The notes below the pieces were generated by a model. The model had not been told where the DNA came from and searched no databases. It saw nothing but the letters and a program-made list of their open reading frames with translations. A stretch of 37,500 bases of DNA from Glandiceps talaboti (lineage: Eukaryota > Hemichordata > Enteropneusta > Spengelidae), in NCBI RefSeq assembly GCF_964340395.1, contig NC_135571.1, positions 10,933,940 through 10,971,439 on the forward strand. The letters run 5' to 3'. A program made the position numbers and the translations under genes. Shown here in pieces: positions 11,732 to 22,659 of the stretch. Numbering within the stretch: position 1 is the stretch's first letter; each line of letters opens with the position of its first letter.

Positions 11732-14190
11732 ACCATTTCCGAAAAAAACAGCTGCATCAATTCAAACAAAATTTCATAGACATGTTCCATAGGGTAATGG
11801 CAAGAACTGATTAGGTTTTGATAATAACCCGATGAATATTAATGACCAATTTGAGTAATTAATCGATCAAACAAGTATAAAGTTGGCATCAGATTCAGAT
11901 TCAGGTAGCCATATCTTATGAACGTTATAATGAGCGTCAGATGGCCTCAGATCCGAATCTGAATCTGATGCCAACTTTATACTCATGCTCTACACTACTG
12001 AGAAAGACTCTGTTTTCAGGGGTTTCATGCCAACCTTATTTTGTGTCTCCCGTGGATCTGCACTCTGCATTGGCTGCACAAACATGAGAAAAAAGAAGAC
12101 CGAGGCAGGGTATTTAAGTGATTCAAACTCACCAGAAAACAATTTTTTTCTTGGCCTTAAAATAGGTTTACAATGAGCGTGGAGTTCACAAACAGGTGAA
12201 ATATTTATCATCGTTTCAATTTCGTCAAATATGGACTTATCATTTTCAAATTTCACACACTGATGCGAAGATGAATAAAGAGAAATCGTGTCTTTTTAGA
12301 TTTTCGATTTGAAGTTTAGGAAGTACAGTAAAATGTCGATTATCCGAACGCTTACGCGGATATGCTTTTCGTTCGGATATGCGGTCAGTTCGGATATGCA
12401 ATCTGCATCGAGATGGGACCGGGCAGGGTGAAAAGGTCGCACTCATACAGAATGAACATACCGGTACACATATGCTGCATATCACACTTATACATGTTAC
12501 ATGCACTCTCAGACAAATGAAACGTACCGTACTACATAGAAACCTTTTAAATGAACTGTAGTTATTTAATACTAAAACTAAACAAAGAGTTGAATATAAT
12601 AGGAAAACGACATTGTGAATTGAATATGTGTAGAAGAAATCCAAAAATGTATTTACAAGAAAGACGACGACTTGGTGGACAGCTGATAAGAACGCACTGT
12701 TGTCATGGTTGCATCTATAAATAGTGTTCACTGACATGTAAATGTAATCAATTTGTATCAATGTGTACAAACGATGTGTCCGCAATTTAGCCACTCATTG
12801 AGAGAAAAAATAAAGTTCAGAAAAACGAAGTAAGAGGTTTCTGTTTCATTGCTTTGGAGCAAACAACTGGGTAGGTTCACAACCAGGCTGCGACTCTAGC
12901 CATAACAAACAGTGGCACACCGAGAAAATATAGCTGCCGCTTCGCTGTGCGATGATACCGGTTCACACAGGACATCGTTTTCTTTATCTTCAGTTTCACT
13001 ATCAATTTCAGTGTCAATCTTAGCATCGTGTAATATCTCTTCATCATCAAAAGTTTGGTATCCGGGGTCTGCTTCATTCGTAGTAAGCAAGTCCGAAATT
13101 TCCTGTCTGTCAGTGGGAGCGATCTGGTCAATCACACCAGCATGTTTTCGTTGTCGACGTCACCTGATACTGTTTCACCACTAGCTGTTACGATCGGTTC
13201 TGTAACTGCTTCATCAGGGATGTTCAACTTTAGTTTTTGCCATGCATTACGGAGAGTGTCTGCTGTCAATGCATTCCAGGATTCCAAAGCTAAAAAAGTT
13301 TTACACCTTGAAAATCTTTATTGGAAAAAGAAACGAAACTCCTTTCACTTCTGACCGACAATCATCTTTTCGGTATCACAGTCAATGGTCAAAGTAGCAA
13401 TGCCACAACAGATATAGAGCTAAATTTCTTGCATAAATCCTCAGACGGAAGGCATTCAGTTTAAATCTGGTCTTTGCTTGGTTTGTATTCAATGTACAGG
13501 ATCTGCACAAATGGTACAAACATGGTAAAACGACTTAAAGACTACCAACACATCAAGATGAAGTCTAGTCTTGTGGTAAGTCTTAGGATTTGTGCGTCGG
13601 GAGGTTGCCGAATAAAGCTGAAAGGTGAAGACTTATGAAGTGCTATGCGACCACCAGTGACTTTTGAGGTAAGCAGAACAGCCCAATGGGTCTAGCAGCT
13701 AGCCTAACAGACGAATGTGTCATATACAATATGTTTCATCCAAATCCAAATGTGAAAATTCAGTATGCCTTACCTCAATATCTATATCTATTTTCACACA
13801 TTCGGATTCTTCAACCACGTTCTGTTGGTAATCTGTAAAAGCTCCACCTGTTGATAACGAATCATCCTGTTCCTGACGACTTGTTTGGTCACATGTCAAT
13901 GTATTCTCCATATGTGAACATTCTTCGCGAGTAGCCTCTTTTTGCAATTCAGTTTCCCTTACAGCTAACCCTTGATTAGTGTTTGCAAATGATGCAATGT
14001 TATCTCGAATAAGTCTAGAAACAGAAAGAAGCTGTTCGTTTTCTAGATCACATGGATGATCCATTTCATGAGCCATGTAAGCTTTCTGATCAGGTTCAGG
14101 TTCCACTATGTCATCAATAACGAATATATGTCGCCTATCAGCCATCAGACTTGCAAGTGCCCACACAATCACGTGGATTGTTAACTTCAT
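10530..14190 (-). CDS. RING-CH (MARCH-type) membrane E3 ubiquitin ligase, second gene
   Basis: Three minus-strand exons join at phase 0: 14190-13774 (ends GAG|gtaagg), 11400-11167 (after TCATTACAG, ends AAG|gtaatg) and 10694-10530 (after TTTTGCAG, TAA at 10532-10530). They give 271 residues. The start at 14190 yields a hydrophobic N-terminus (MKLTIHVIVWALASLMA), a possible signal or anchor; the in-frame ATG 15 codons later would drop it. Residues 20-139 are acidic and have no known fold. The finger is complete at residues 157-202: CRIC, CLC, H183, C186, LKKW, CELC. One span follows (KYIIITLIVLIPSVVIGG, about 232-249), then a polar tail. As a RING-CH protein it should ubiquitinate membrane cargo; substrates are unknown. 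The last codons overlap a consensus donor (G|gtaagt), so a further exon is possible. It lies tail-to-tail with the RING-CH gene at 428-2862. Confidence 0.8.
10856..11158 (+). repeat. Dispersed repeat family R1, copy 1
   Basis: About 300 bp shared in the same orientation with 29391-29747 and, more diverged and inverted, with 32150-32385. Landmarks are GGTCGTTCTACGTCA, TGGTTCTGCTGTGTTCGA, TTCTCCAATATTTTTC and GTGACAAAGGCCCCTTAG. It lies in the last intron of the minus-strand RING-CH gene and ends about 8 bp from the donor of the RING exon. Confidence 0.75.
11700..11731. repeat. (GT)n dinucleotide repeat
   Basis: A run of about 14 GT units within the first intron of the minus-strand RING-CH gene. 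Confidence 0.95.
11874..11983. repeat. Hairpin-forming inverted repeat, 29-bp perfect arms
   Basis: Arms 11874-11902 and 11955-11983 are exact reverse complements over 29 bp, separated by 52 bp. Partial pairing continues inward (AGGTAGCCAT against ATGGCCTC). The locus is intronic in the minus-strand RING-CH gene. It could be a small foldback element or an RNA hairpin; no flanking duplication was identified. Confidence 0.85.
12327..13330 (-). mobile_element. Decayed Tigger/pogo-type DNA transposon fragment
   Basis: The minus strand at about 13315-13130 reads FLALESWNALTADTLRNAWQ and on, with the SWN..TA.TLRNAWQKL signature of the C-terminal part of Tigger/pogo-family transposases. An acidic stretch follows in a shifted frame (about 13135-12900). 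Stops and a frameshift show it is broken, and no DDE core is visible. At 12325-12328 the sequence TA|CAG begins a terminus-like segment with GATTATCCGAAC and three GGATATGC sub-repeats, typical of Tigger ends next to a TA target. I found no matching opposite end, so the element looks truncated. It sits in the first intron of the minus-strand RING-CH gene. Confidence 0.6.
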
Positions 14191-14484
14191 TAATATAATA
14201 CTATGTCATTCGTGTCATTCGTCTCCTTCGGCAAATCAACCACAATCACTGAAAGGTGTTAGGCTGGATTATTACTCTAACCGGTCCTTATCTTCAAGGT
14301 AACTTGTTAAGGTAATCTACGTCTGCTGTAGTGTTTAAGCTTTTGAACACAACTCAAGGACATTGAAATTAATGGTCATTACTCGTTGACCATATGTGTC
14401 TTGCTGGATTGAATATCTTCTGCATTGGGAATAGATGTAATGTATTTAAAGATGGCTAAATGGCGAGTTGGTATTTTCAAACCT

Positions 14485-14830
14485 GCACTAGCTGTAACTG
14501 GGATATTTCATATCATCAAATAACCAAAGACATATTCACTGACAATTGGTCATTACAAGTACTTATAAAAAGACATTGTATATGTTAATCCATAGGTCAA
14601 TATTATCCATAGGTAGTGTAGTGGCAAGTTTAAATATTGAGTGAAATCTTGGTTTTGAATCTGTCACCACGTTATAACTGTACCAGTTGTAACTGGAGTA
14701 TCATATTTTGAAAATTGTTAAAATACCAATAATTAGACATTGTACATGTACATGTGTTAACTAGTGGTCGATATTATCCATAAGCAGTGCTAGCACAGAA
14801 ACAAGTTGAAATCGTGATCGCCGATTGATT
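14485..14830. repeat. Satellite-like units, two tandem copies (B1, B2)
   Basis: Two diverged units of roughly 150-200 bp in tandem. Each runs from a GTAACTGG-type start through AGACATTGTA and ATATTATCCATA(A/G)G. A third copy lies at 9000-9160. No coding content. Confidence 0.65.
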
Positions 14831-15518
14831 TATTGTGCAAACAGCTACAATACGATTATCCACGGGCGTTGTGATACTGTTCACGGTGAACATTACTACG
14901 AGTAGCATTTTAATAAATAAATAAATAAATAATAAATCATTTTTAAAAAAAATAAATAAATAATTAATAAATCATTTTTAAAAAAGCGTTCCAGTTGCAG
15001 CTATTTGAACTTTAAACAATATATTTATAAATATTCTACATCCTTCAAGTACACACGTATTAGGTCATAATTAGAAGCTGTCATAATGGACTCTGTGCTG
15101 TTTTTGTGTAGCAACGGTTCCATTTCCTATACTTGACGCTTATTCATACCCACTTATGATCTGACAACAGATGCACTGGTTGGTAACACGTGACGGAGTT
15201 GAATTGTTGTGTAGAAATGAAAATAGTCGATTTGTATAACAATAACAATAATAATTTTTAACTATGGAATGTCAAAGATCTCACTTTTATATAGTGCATC
15301 CATTGTTTGCAGTTCTAGCTGGGCAATTATTAAACACATTGCAAGTTTGTGAGGCTGCTACGTACATTTGTGAGGTTGCTACGTAAACTATCATTCTTAA
15401 GCCTCTACTCGTCTTTACTTGGTCCTTTCTTTAATCGGTAAAACAGCAGTGTACATCCGTTAATACAAAAACTGTAAACGCTGAACTCATTTCACATAAT
15501 GGCAACTGACATGTCTTT
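14831..15518. other. Intergenic stretch with AAAT repeats
   Basis: 14908-14990 holds two blocks of AAAT/AATA units each followed by the same AATCATTTTTAAAAA string. At 15343-15386 a short stretch containing TTTGTGAGG(C/T)TGCTACGTA is repeated once. No gene is supported. Confidence 0.5.
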
Positions 15519-15823
15519 GTGTGCATGCATGTATGCATGTGTGTTTGTGTGTATGTATGTATGTATGTATGTATGTATGTATGGATGGATGGATGGATGG
15601 ATGGATGTATGTATGTATGTATGTATGTATGTATGTATGTATGTATGTATGTATGTATGTATGTGTGTGTTTGTTTGTTTGTTTGGTTGTGTGTGTGCCC
15701 GTGTCTGTGTCAATGTCTGTCTGTCTGTGTGTCTCTCTCTGTATGTGTGTGGGTGGGTGGGTGTGCGTGGGTGTGTACATGTGTTTGTATAAAAACCGAA
15801 CATTATTATTATTATTATTATTG
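15519..15823. repeat. (TATG)n/(GGAT)n/(TTTG)n compound microsatellite with (TTA)n tail
   Basis: TATG units enclose seven or so GGAT units (about 15582-15606), followed by GTTT, CTGT and GTGG runs. A TTA run lies at 15804-15823. Confidence 0.95.
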
Positions 15824-16367
15824 TGTTAAGAGTGATAAACTATCACGACTGATTGCCTATTGTGAATTCACACATAGAACTTCACACCTTAACCTGCACC
15901 GCTAAATCACTAAGTTAACATTTGTAGTGCAATAAGTATATGCTGGTGCACTTTTCAGTGACATGGCGCAAATATTGTAAGATCACCATTATTCGCTAAA
16001 TATGCTGTCTAAAATTTGTTGAACCAACATATTTCGTCCTCCTGAAATAAAAATCATAAATAATTTTAGACATTTCAATGCTGTCAACCGTTATGGAGAA
16101 CTTAAAGATTAACATTTCGGTTCGTATATGCGTAGGAACTATGATTAATTATAATTAATTAATTAATTAATTAATTAATTAATTAATTAATTTCTTTACT
16201 GATTATTAATAACGTTTCCGTAAACATTAATTGTTGTAGTTTTCAGCGACTTGTAACAGTTGTAACTGATCCTAACATATTTGCCTAATAGTATGACAAA
16301 AGCTCATCTGTGCAAAGGTTCAATCCAACTTAATGGATTTAGTTTCGTATTGCCCTGAAATTTAATT
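15824..16367. other. Intergenic stretch with (AATT)n
   Basis: 16148-16191 is a run of TAAT/AATT units. The rest shows nothing recognisable. Confidence 0.5.
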
Positions 16368-16785
16368 AGCTCACCAAAGCTTTCGCCATGTACCCACCAT
16401 GGCTTTGTCAGTGTTTTCTGAAGTCACGACGCATGCGTGAATTCAGACGATTGTCCCAAATTCTCGGAAGTTGGTAACGTCCCCCATCACGGTTCATGGA
16501 TGGTTTTAAAGTCCAAATATGAATCTCTTCCTTAATCCCTCGCCTAAACCAGTCCGACTCACGATCCAACATTGTAACATTGTCAGGGTCGAATGAACGA
16601 CCTGGGTGATCCTTGTGTAGTTGTCTGGAGACCTCCGATGATGTGCAGCTCGGTCTACGATGTTCACATATTCTGGCTTTCAGATTCCTCTCCGTTTCCC
16701 GTTTCATCCTCGCCACTGCCCCCACACTTGATGTGATACGCTTGTCCACAGACCTGACTTGGTGATGTGGGATCTTTAGGTCGTA
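16368..16785 (-). mobile_element. Penelope-like retroelement 3' fragment (GIY-YIG endonuclease tail)
   Basis: A minus-strand frame, open from about 16778 to the stop at 16408, encodes the C-terminal part of the GIY-YIG-type protein found in Penelope-like elements. NLKARICEHRR corresponds to the R..EH helix; the hallmark tail MLDRESDWFRRGIKEEIHI and PSMNRDGGRYQLPRIWDN follows. The GIY-YIG core and reverse transcriptase are absent, so this is a 5'-truncated copy. There is no proper ATG (the frame is entered through GTG). Downstream on the same strand, GACAAAGCCATGG and GGCGAAAGCTTTGGTGAG match the type of 3' UTR these elements carry. Other retroelements that use this endonuclease cannot be excluded. 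Confidence 0.7.
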
Positions 16786-16789
16786 CTAG

Positions 16790-18477
16790 CAACAGCATCA
16801 AAGTGTTAGTGGGTTTATGATGTAAGGTGATACCCTACCCCTTGAATATGCGGGCTAAGCTTTCAGATACTCTCCTCACATAGGGTGCACCCACCATATT
16901 TGCCTAATGTTGGATCATTCATATTTTTGAGTTCGAGAATAACCCGAGAAAGTATGAAGGTCACTGTGCCGTTATTGGTCTGTGCTGATTATAATAGGAA
17001 AGTGCTGTTATTTGAGTACAATGTTGGCAAACGACACATATAAACTAACATTATAACATTATTAGACGCTATCAGCCTAAGATAGGGTTCAGGGTTGAGT
17101 GCTAAGTCTGCACACCACCAGCATACCACCGAATCAAAGGGCAACAGTCACCCACCTTGTGTCAAAATATGGAATATTGGACATTTTAACTGTTAGTAGG
17201 TAGGGTTGGGTTACATTGCCATAAGTAAAGGCCTGAATGGTCCCAAAAAACTTAAATTAAATAAACACCTTTCAGATACAATGCTTTTCATATTAATGCT
17301 AAATAAACTTTAACTCAGACTTTCTGTCAAATGTCTACTAGTTTCTTATCACCAAACCTGAGAATATAGTTCTTTGTTCACACGTTTTTGATCCTTATAA
17401 ATCCGATCATTAGGAACTATTTCGCTTTGTGAGAAGTGTTCATGACTACGTGATACTTTAAAATGTCAGTGACACCTTTGATATTGTTAATGTGCTGCTA
17501 CTGTACAATAGATCAAATTAACGATGGAGGGAAGGCGAGGATATTGTGTGTTAGTTTTGTTGGCAAATATAAACCTCACATTTAACACAAAACAACAATA
17601 TGTTATACAAGTGACAATATATGTTATACAAGGGGTGGCACACAGCGTTCTAGTCACGACATTGTTTTTCGTATTTTGTGATTTTTTATTGGGCACACAA
17701 AGGTGTATATACATTATTTAGCCAAGCTTTACATTTCTGATTTCAGACAGAAAACAGTAAAAAAATACAGTTATTCTTATTTGCTCAGTTTAAATATGTT
17801 ATCAGTGGAGTCAACTTTTTAAGAAGAGTGGCATTTGCTGGTTGTCTTACCAATCAAAGTTTTCGCACTGAAAAACCCTTTTAGAATGGTATACATAATC
17901 TTCAAAGTATGTTACCCTTTCTTTCTGCTTAAACAAATAACAGAATTTCCTTGCCAAGAAAATAACAAAAATTATAGCGGAAGATAGGATTGCACGTAAA
18001 TGTGTTGATCACAAGTAATTGGGTACAAATCATGGATTTGGGGTATAAACTGTTTTTTAAAAATGTTTTGTAACGTTTTGGACTAAATATGAAAGTATTA
18101 TGGGAGTATAATAGAACTAGAAGTCCATGTTTGACATGAATTTATGTGTTATCCAAATATTTTAATAAATGTATAGAATAATGTACTTCAGCACAGCAAA
18201 ACCAATCCAAACAAAGCGAAGCCTGTATTCCTAAGTGTTTTGGAAGGTATAACATTGTCATTAAAATAATCCAATGTATAAGTATCTATTCAAAATAATG
18301 CATAACTTAATTCCAATCTCGGTTTGCCCTGCCATTATCTAATATATGCTTATAGAGGGCTAAACGGAAGGATGATTACCATAAGACTAATTAACGTGTC
18401 AGCCTTTTGTTATTGGAAAAGTTGACAATATTGTAATTTGAACACTAAGCTTGTCATTCAGAGGTAATCATCCATAT
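16790..18477. other. Intergenic stretch, nothing recognised
   Basis: AT-rich sequence with short frames only. 17974-17993 is the inverted partner of 10024-10043. Confidence 0.3.
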
Positions 18478-18487
18478 CAGTCAGTCA

Positions 18488-18522
<35 letters not shown>

Positions 18523-18580
18523 GGTCGCTGTCGGTCGCTGTCGGTCGCTGTCGATCTGACTGTCTACCTGCCTGCCTGAC

Positions 18581-18612
<32 letters not shown>
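18478..18612. repeat. (GTCT)n microsatellite with CGGTCGCT block
   Basis: Two runs of TCTG units flank three copies of a TCGGTCGCTG decamer at about 18520-18550. Confidence 0.95.
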
Positions 18613-18625
18613 CAAAGGCTACAAT

Positions 18626-18730
18626 AAAAAAATCGTGCTCTACGTTGCTGTACACCAACTCTTCATGTTTCTTTTGCCATTTGTATATAATATATACTAG
18701 GACACCAATGTCGGACATCTTTGCTTTATA
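18626..18730 (-). other. Candidate terminal exon of the PAN-EGF-LamG gene
   Basis: A good acceptor (CTATATTTCAG, AG at 18732-18731) lies downstream of the phase-1 donor at 18954. Joining there adds one Val codon and then TAA (18728-18726), closing the protein at ..CPIPV. A 17-nt micro-exon between an AG and a gtaaga (near 18800-18775) would instead keep the frame open into a segment ending HDFFIVAFG before the CAGA repeat. The sequence alone does not decide between them. Confidence 0.3.
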
Positions 18731-18954
18731 CTGAAATATAGAAAGGAAATTGGAATTCACTACACCACTGTCATTCTTACTTGTTGTCCAGAGTGAACTT
18801 GTACGAAAAGATGAGCACACAATGTTCAAGATATGACATTATTTTTAATATTTTGTGATACACTCACGCGCACAAGCAAGTACGCACGCTCACGTACGTA
18901 CGCACGCATGTACGCACACAACGCACGTACGCTCACACACACACACACACTTAC

Positions 18955-19625
18955 CAGGTATAGGACAATGTTTTACAGCCAACATTTGATCACCAGTTAA
19001 TTCACGGTTGTATAGTTGTAAACAAGAAACACGTCCTCGATAGTATCTGTTATCAGACCCTTGGTATCCGGTCCTGATGTTAGTATTTGTTGATAGTGTC
19101 TTTGTTCCAATGTCAAGAGTTTCCACCACCTCACCATTGAACCATAGCTTAGCTATACCAGAGCCGTAGTCGTATGTTGTTCCCACGTAGTTCCAGGCAT
19201 TTTGGGTAAGGACGGTGGCGGTCAACGAAGTGGGCTTGGAACCATCTCGAAAATCATAACGAACGTAAATGTTGGTAGACGATAATTGCCAAAAGTGGAC
19301 ACCAAAATTTCCTGGGTAATAATGAAAGATGGGACCATCACTTCCTTCTGGATAAATCCATGCCAATATTGTCATCGAGTACTCTGTATCCAACGTGCCA
19401 CTATTACTGATCTCCATGTACGAACTGGAACTTCCAGAGAAGTAGTATGCCCCATTGCTTTCACCGTTTGGCCCTGTAGTTAATGATGCCCCCGTTATGC
19501 CACCATCGTTACCGTACTCCGTGGCGTCAGTCGCGACGTAAGCACTATTTAATGGCCACAGACCAATGGGATAAAATGTGACTGAAATAAAGGAAAGAAA
19601 AAGAAATCTGGTAACAGACTGACGA

Positions 19626-19666
<41 letters not shown>

Positions 19667-19687
19667 TTGGCAGGCAGGCAAACAGGC

Positions 19688-19724
<37 letters not shown>

Positions 19725-22357
19725 TACACACACACATACATACATACATACATACATACATACATACATACATACAGAGACACCCTTATTGTTATTTAGT
19801 AGTTGTCACGTGTCATTTTAATCTTTCATAAGCTCATACTTCCCAATGTCCAGAAAACAATGATGTGCTTTACCGATAATTGGTAAAGATTGACATAATC
19901 ATCAAGTCACCTACAGTTCCACGGCAATTACGCCATGCTTTATTATGTCACACAACATATCACTAAATGTGCACCATGTTTTTAAGTTAAAATTTGAAGA
20001 TTGAAATTTGACAATATTTTTTCACATTGTCATGATATCTCCCTACCCCAAGTGGACTTGGAAGAGATAAACAGAGAGGACTAAAAGATCTTGACTGGGA
20101 GTCCCTACAGGACAGGCGGACTAAAGCAAGACTCAATATAATCTTCAAAGAAACGCATGGAATCACTCCTACAAATATAAAACACCCCGCCAGGAAAACC
20201 ATACCAAACATACCACTCGCCAAACACACAAGCTAAACTACAGCACCATTCTCTTCAATAAAGACTGTTATCGTTACTAACTCTATCCACGGATTATACC
20301 TTTATGGAACTCATTACCACCAAGTACAAAAGCAGCAAAAGATGCGGCAAATTCTAAATCACTGATAAACCTTGAAACTAAATAAGGAATTTTAACTGTG
20401 GTGCGTGACGAACTGTACGTGTAAAGCCATATATGGCGTTTTGTACAGTAACACACAAAACAAGACAAGACTGGACAAGACAAGTCAAGACAAGACAAGA
20501 CTAGTAAATTAGCATTACGAAATGACCTTGTTCATTTGACATTTCTGCGTGCAATATTGCTATCATGTTTAGATAACACCATATTCGTACACGGATTCTT
20601 AGTAAATGGCATTGTATCTGTTATATCTATTTCTGAGAATCTACTTCAAAATACTTACGACCTTCGCATCTGTCACCCCCATAAAAATCAGCACATGCGC
20701 AGATAAACTGTGTAGTGTTTAAGCAGTCGACTATACATGTACCTCCATTCATACACGGATATGACGCGCATGGACCACGATAATTCTAACAAAAAAAGAA
20801 GAAAAATATGAGTTTAAAAAAAATGAAATATACAGGTAATGTAACTGTTGCATTTGTTGCCTTACTGAATCAATTTTGCAAATTGTGAGTTATATGGGGA
20901 GGGGGTGGGGGTGGGGAGACCGTCAAATATGCCTACACATATATATAAATAAGTAACACTTATAGACACTTTATTAGAAATATTTTCGGTTATTACTCTT
21001 GATATGTCCAGCACTGGAGTGTAAGCCTTGTAGACTTCATCAGTTGCCTTGTCGGATTCTTTCTTTATCAGTGAAAGTACTACAGCATATCTGCTACAAA
21101 ACAGGCATGTTGTTGACTCAATGTTTATTTTTTCTAGTAAATTAATCACTACATTGCTCTATGTACGGTAATAATCACTATGTTCAAACTACAAATAAAG
21201 TGGTAAAATCAATAAGCTGGATTTGGGACCCACTCAGACTGATTTTTTTATATGACACATATCACATACCAAAGTCATTCAATATTAGCATAGCCTAACT
21301 TAAACCCTGGAACCCTCTTTATCTAGGAAACAAAATGCACTTGGTAATCAAATGGAACTTGTGTCAGACACAAAAGATAAGTCGACTCTAAACCCCCGTT
21401 GTACCTTATCTAAATTTAACCCGACACAGTGTGAACATTAACCATTCATATTTCTTTTTTTTTTATGTTGGGTAAGACTAGAGCGACTCAGAGTCGACTC
21501 AACTAGCTAAGTGAGAACCCCTTAAATTTATGTTACAATATATGTGTTTACTTCAAATATATACTTAAGATACAATGCTATGATACTGCTTTTGGGTGGA
21601 ATATACCTCGGGAAAAAAAATCCCTGAAAATTGAAGCTTTAAAATTCATGTAAAAACATAGCTGTATGAAACCGTGTTCCTGACACTTTTGAAAAGATCA
21701 AAGAAATTCGGGAGTTCACCATCTTGTTTCGAGGACGGTGATTAGCATTCAGAGTGGTAAATAGTATAAGTGGAGTTTTGTTCTTAGTTGAAGACTTTCG
21801 AAATACATTTTAGCTTGATCATAACCAGCACCGACCACTCTCTATGGTATACTATGATACCGTATAGGTAAAACGACAGCTTACCCACCATGGTGTAAAT
21901 ACGTCAACCCACCCTCCATGGTGTAAGTATATCTAACCACCCTCCATGAGATAAATACGACAATACAAGGTACACTCCATGTTTTAAGACAACTTACCTC
22001 AACTCCTATATCGGTATTGAGATCCGCATAGGACCATCCATTTTTTTGCTCAAACTTAGCCGAAAGTGTAATTCTGTCTTCGGCGTTAAGTTGGCATGAC
22101 TTGTTGAATTTTCTATAATTGACTGATAAACACCAATCGGTCAACATACACTGATCTAGGCAGAGTTTTGACGTTGAGATTTCGTCTTCCAACAGCAGGA
22201 AGTCTCCTGCAGGGAGATCCGCCATTAAGTAGTCTTCCGTTACTTCGAAATACCCTGTTTTGTAACATGATGTACGGAATACAGAATTTGCCGTACAACC
22301 AACCAAAATACAAAGGAAAACACAAACTCGGAAAATGTTAGACTTTTCAGGAGCCAT
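18955..22357 (-). CDS. Secreted PAN/apple-EGF-LamG adhesion-type protein
   Basis: Minus-strand exons are 22357-21998, 20785-20659 and 19581-18955. All have GT/AG borders (gtaagt donors) and consistent phases (0, then 1, then 1). Residues 1-24 form a signal peptide (RVCVFLCILVGCTA core). Residues about 28-117 are a PAN/apple domain with the C..C.....C....C.L pattern (KLCLDQCMLTDWC, SCQL). Residues 121-162 are an EGF repeat (PCMNGGTC, FICACADFYGGDRC) with a seventh, unpaired Cys in IVDC. Residues 163-371 are a LamG_3/concanavalin-type sandwich: MTILAWIYPEG, GNFGVHFWQ, WNYVGTTYDYG, LYNREL. The LamG exon is a symmetrical phase 1-1 module of 627 nt, as in shuffled domains. I chose the ATG at 22357 because it places the signal peptide at the N-terminus; an in-frame ATG lies 17 codons upstream. 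The role is inferred as extracellular binding of glycan or matrix; the ligand is unknown. The 3' end is uncertain. Confidence 0.82.
19627..19776. repeat. (CAGA)n and (CATA)n microsatellite
   Basis: CAGA units with a GGCAGGCAGGCAAACAGG interruption pass into CACA and CATA units. The repeat lies in the intron just upstream of the LamG exon. Confidence 0.97.
20035..20510 (+). mobile_element. Degenerate non-LTR retrotransposon 3' end (CR1/RTE-like reverse transcriptase tail)
   Basis: The plus strand reads GLKDLDWESLQDRRTKARLN and IIFKETHGITP, the familiar L.W..L..RR...RL...K...G..P region just after the reverse transcriptase of many LINEs. After a frameshift and stops comes YPRIIPLWNSLPPSTKAA, the PR...WN.LP motif near the C-terminus, ending NLETK then a stop at about 20386. 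The 3' end carries an imperfect (ACAAG)n tail at 20458-20509, as LINE 3' ends do. It is antisense within an intron of the PAN-EGF-LamG gene and cannot be functional. Confidence 0.75.
21882..21994. repeat. Tandem repeat, about 29-bp unit, 3-4 copies, next to a splice donor
   Basis: Copies share (C)CCACC(CT)CCATGGTGTAA(A/G)TA. The last, diverged copy abuts the donor of the PAN exon (gt at 21997-21996, minus strand). On the transcript the repeat begins within about 10 bases of the exon. Confidence 0.7.
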
Positions 22358-22659
22358 GTTGTGACGTCTGTGGCTAGTTTCCGATGTGGTCTGTTTTGAG
22401 GACGTCAAAATTGGAAATCGATAGGCAACAAAGACGAAAGTATATCTTAATCTCCTTTTGTTGGATATCTTTAGAAATGTGTCAACATGTACAAAATATA
22501 CCCTAACCTAACGTGTACCTTTACAAACCATAAACCTATCTGCATGATAGCTAGGCATACATCTTTGGAGAAAAGACTTAAAGTTTTAAGTAATTTCTAT
22601 TTTGATCATCATTTCCATGCTTTCAAAACATTCTGGTAAAAACAAAAGGAGAGCGTGAA

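Noticed and set aside
12246-12794. 182-codon minus-strand frame
   Set aside because: It crosses the Tigger terminus, has no domain or splice context, and its Cys/Phe/Ser-rich content looks like translated non-coding AT-rich DNA.
16310-16330. Possible tRNA B box (GGTTCAATCCA)
   Set aside because: No A box or cloverleaf can be formed from the sequence upstream.
18890-19783. Single 297-codon minus-strand gene covering the LamG region
   Set aside because: Its N-terminus is a translated CATA/CAGA microsatellite and its C-terminus lies in a CACG repeat. Splice sites at 19582 and 18954 bound the real exon.
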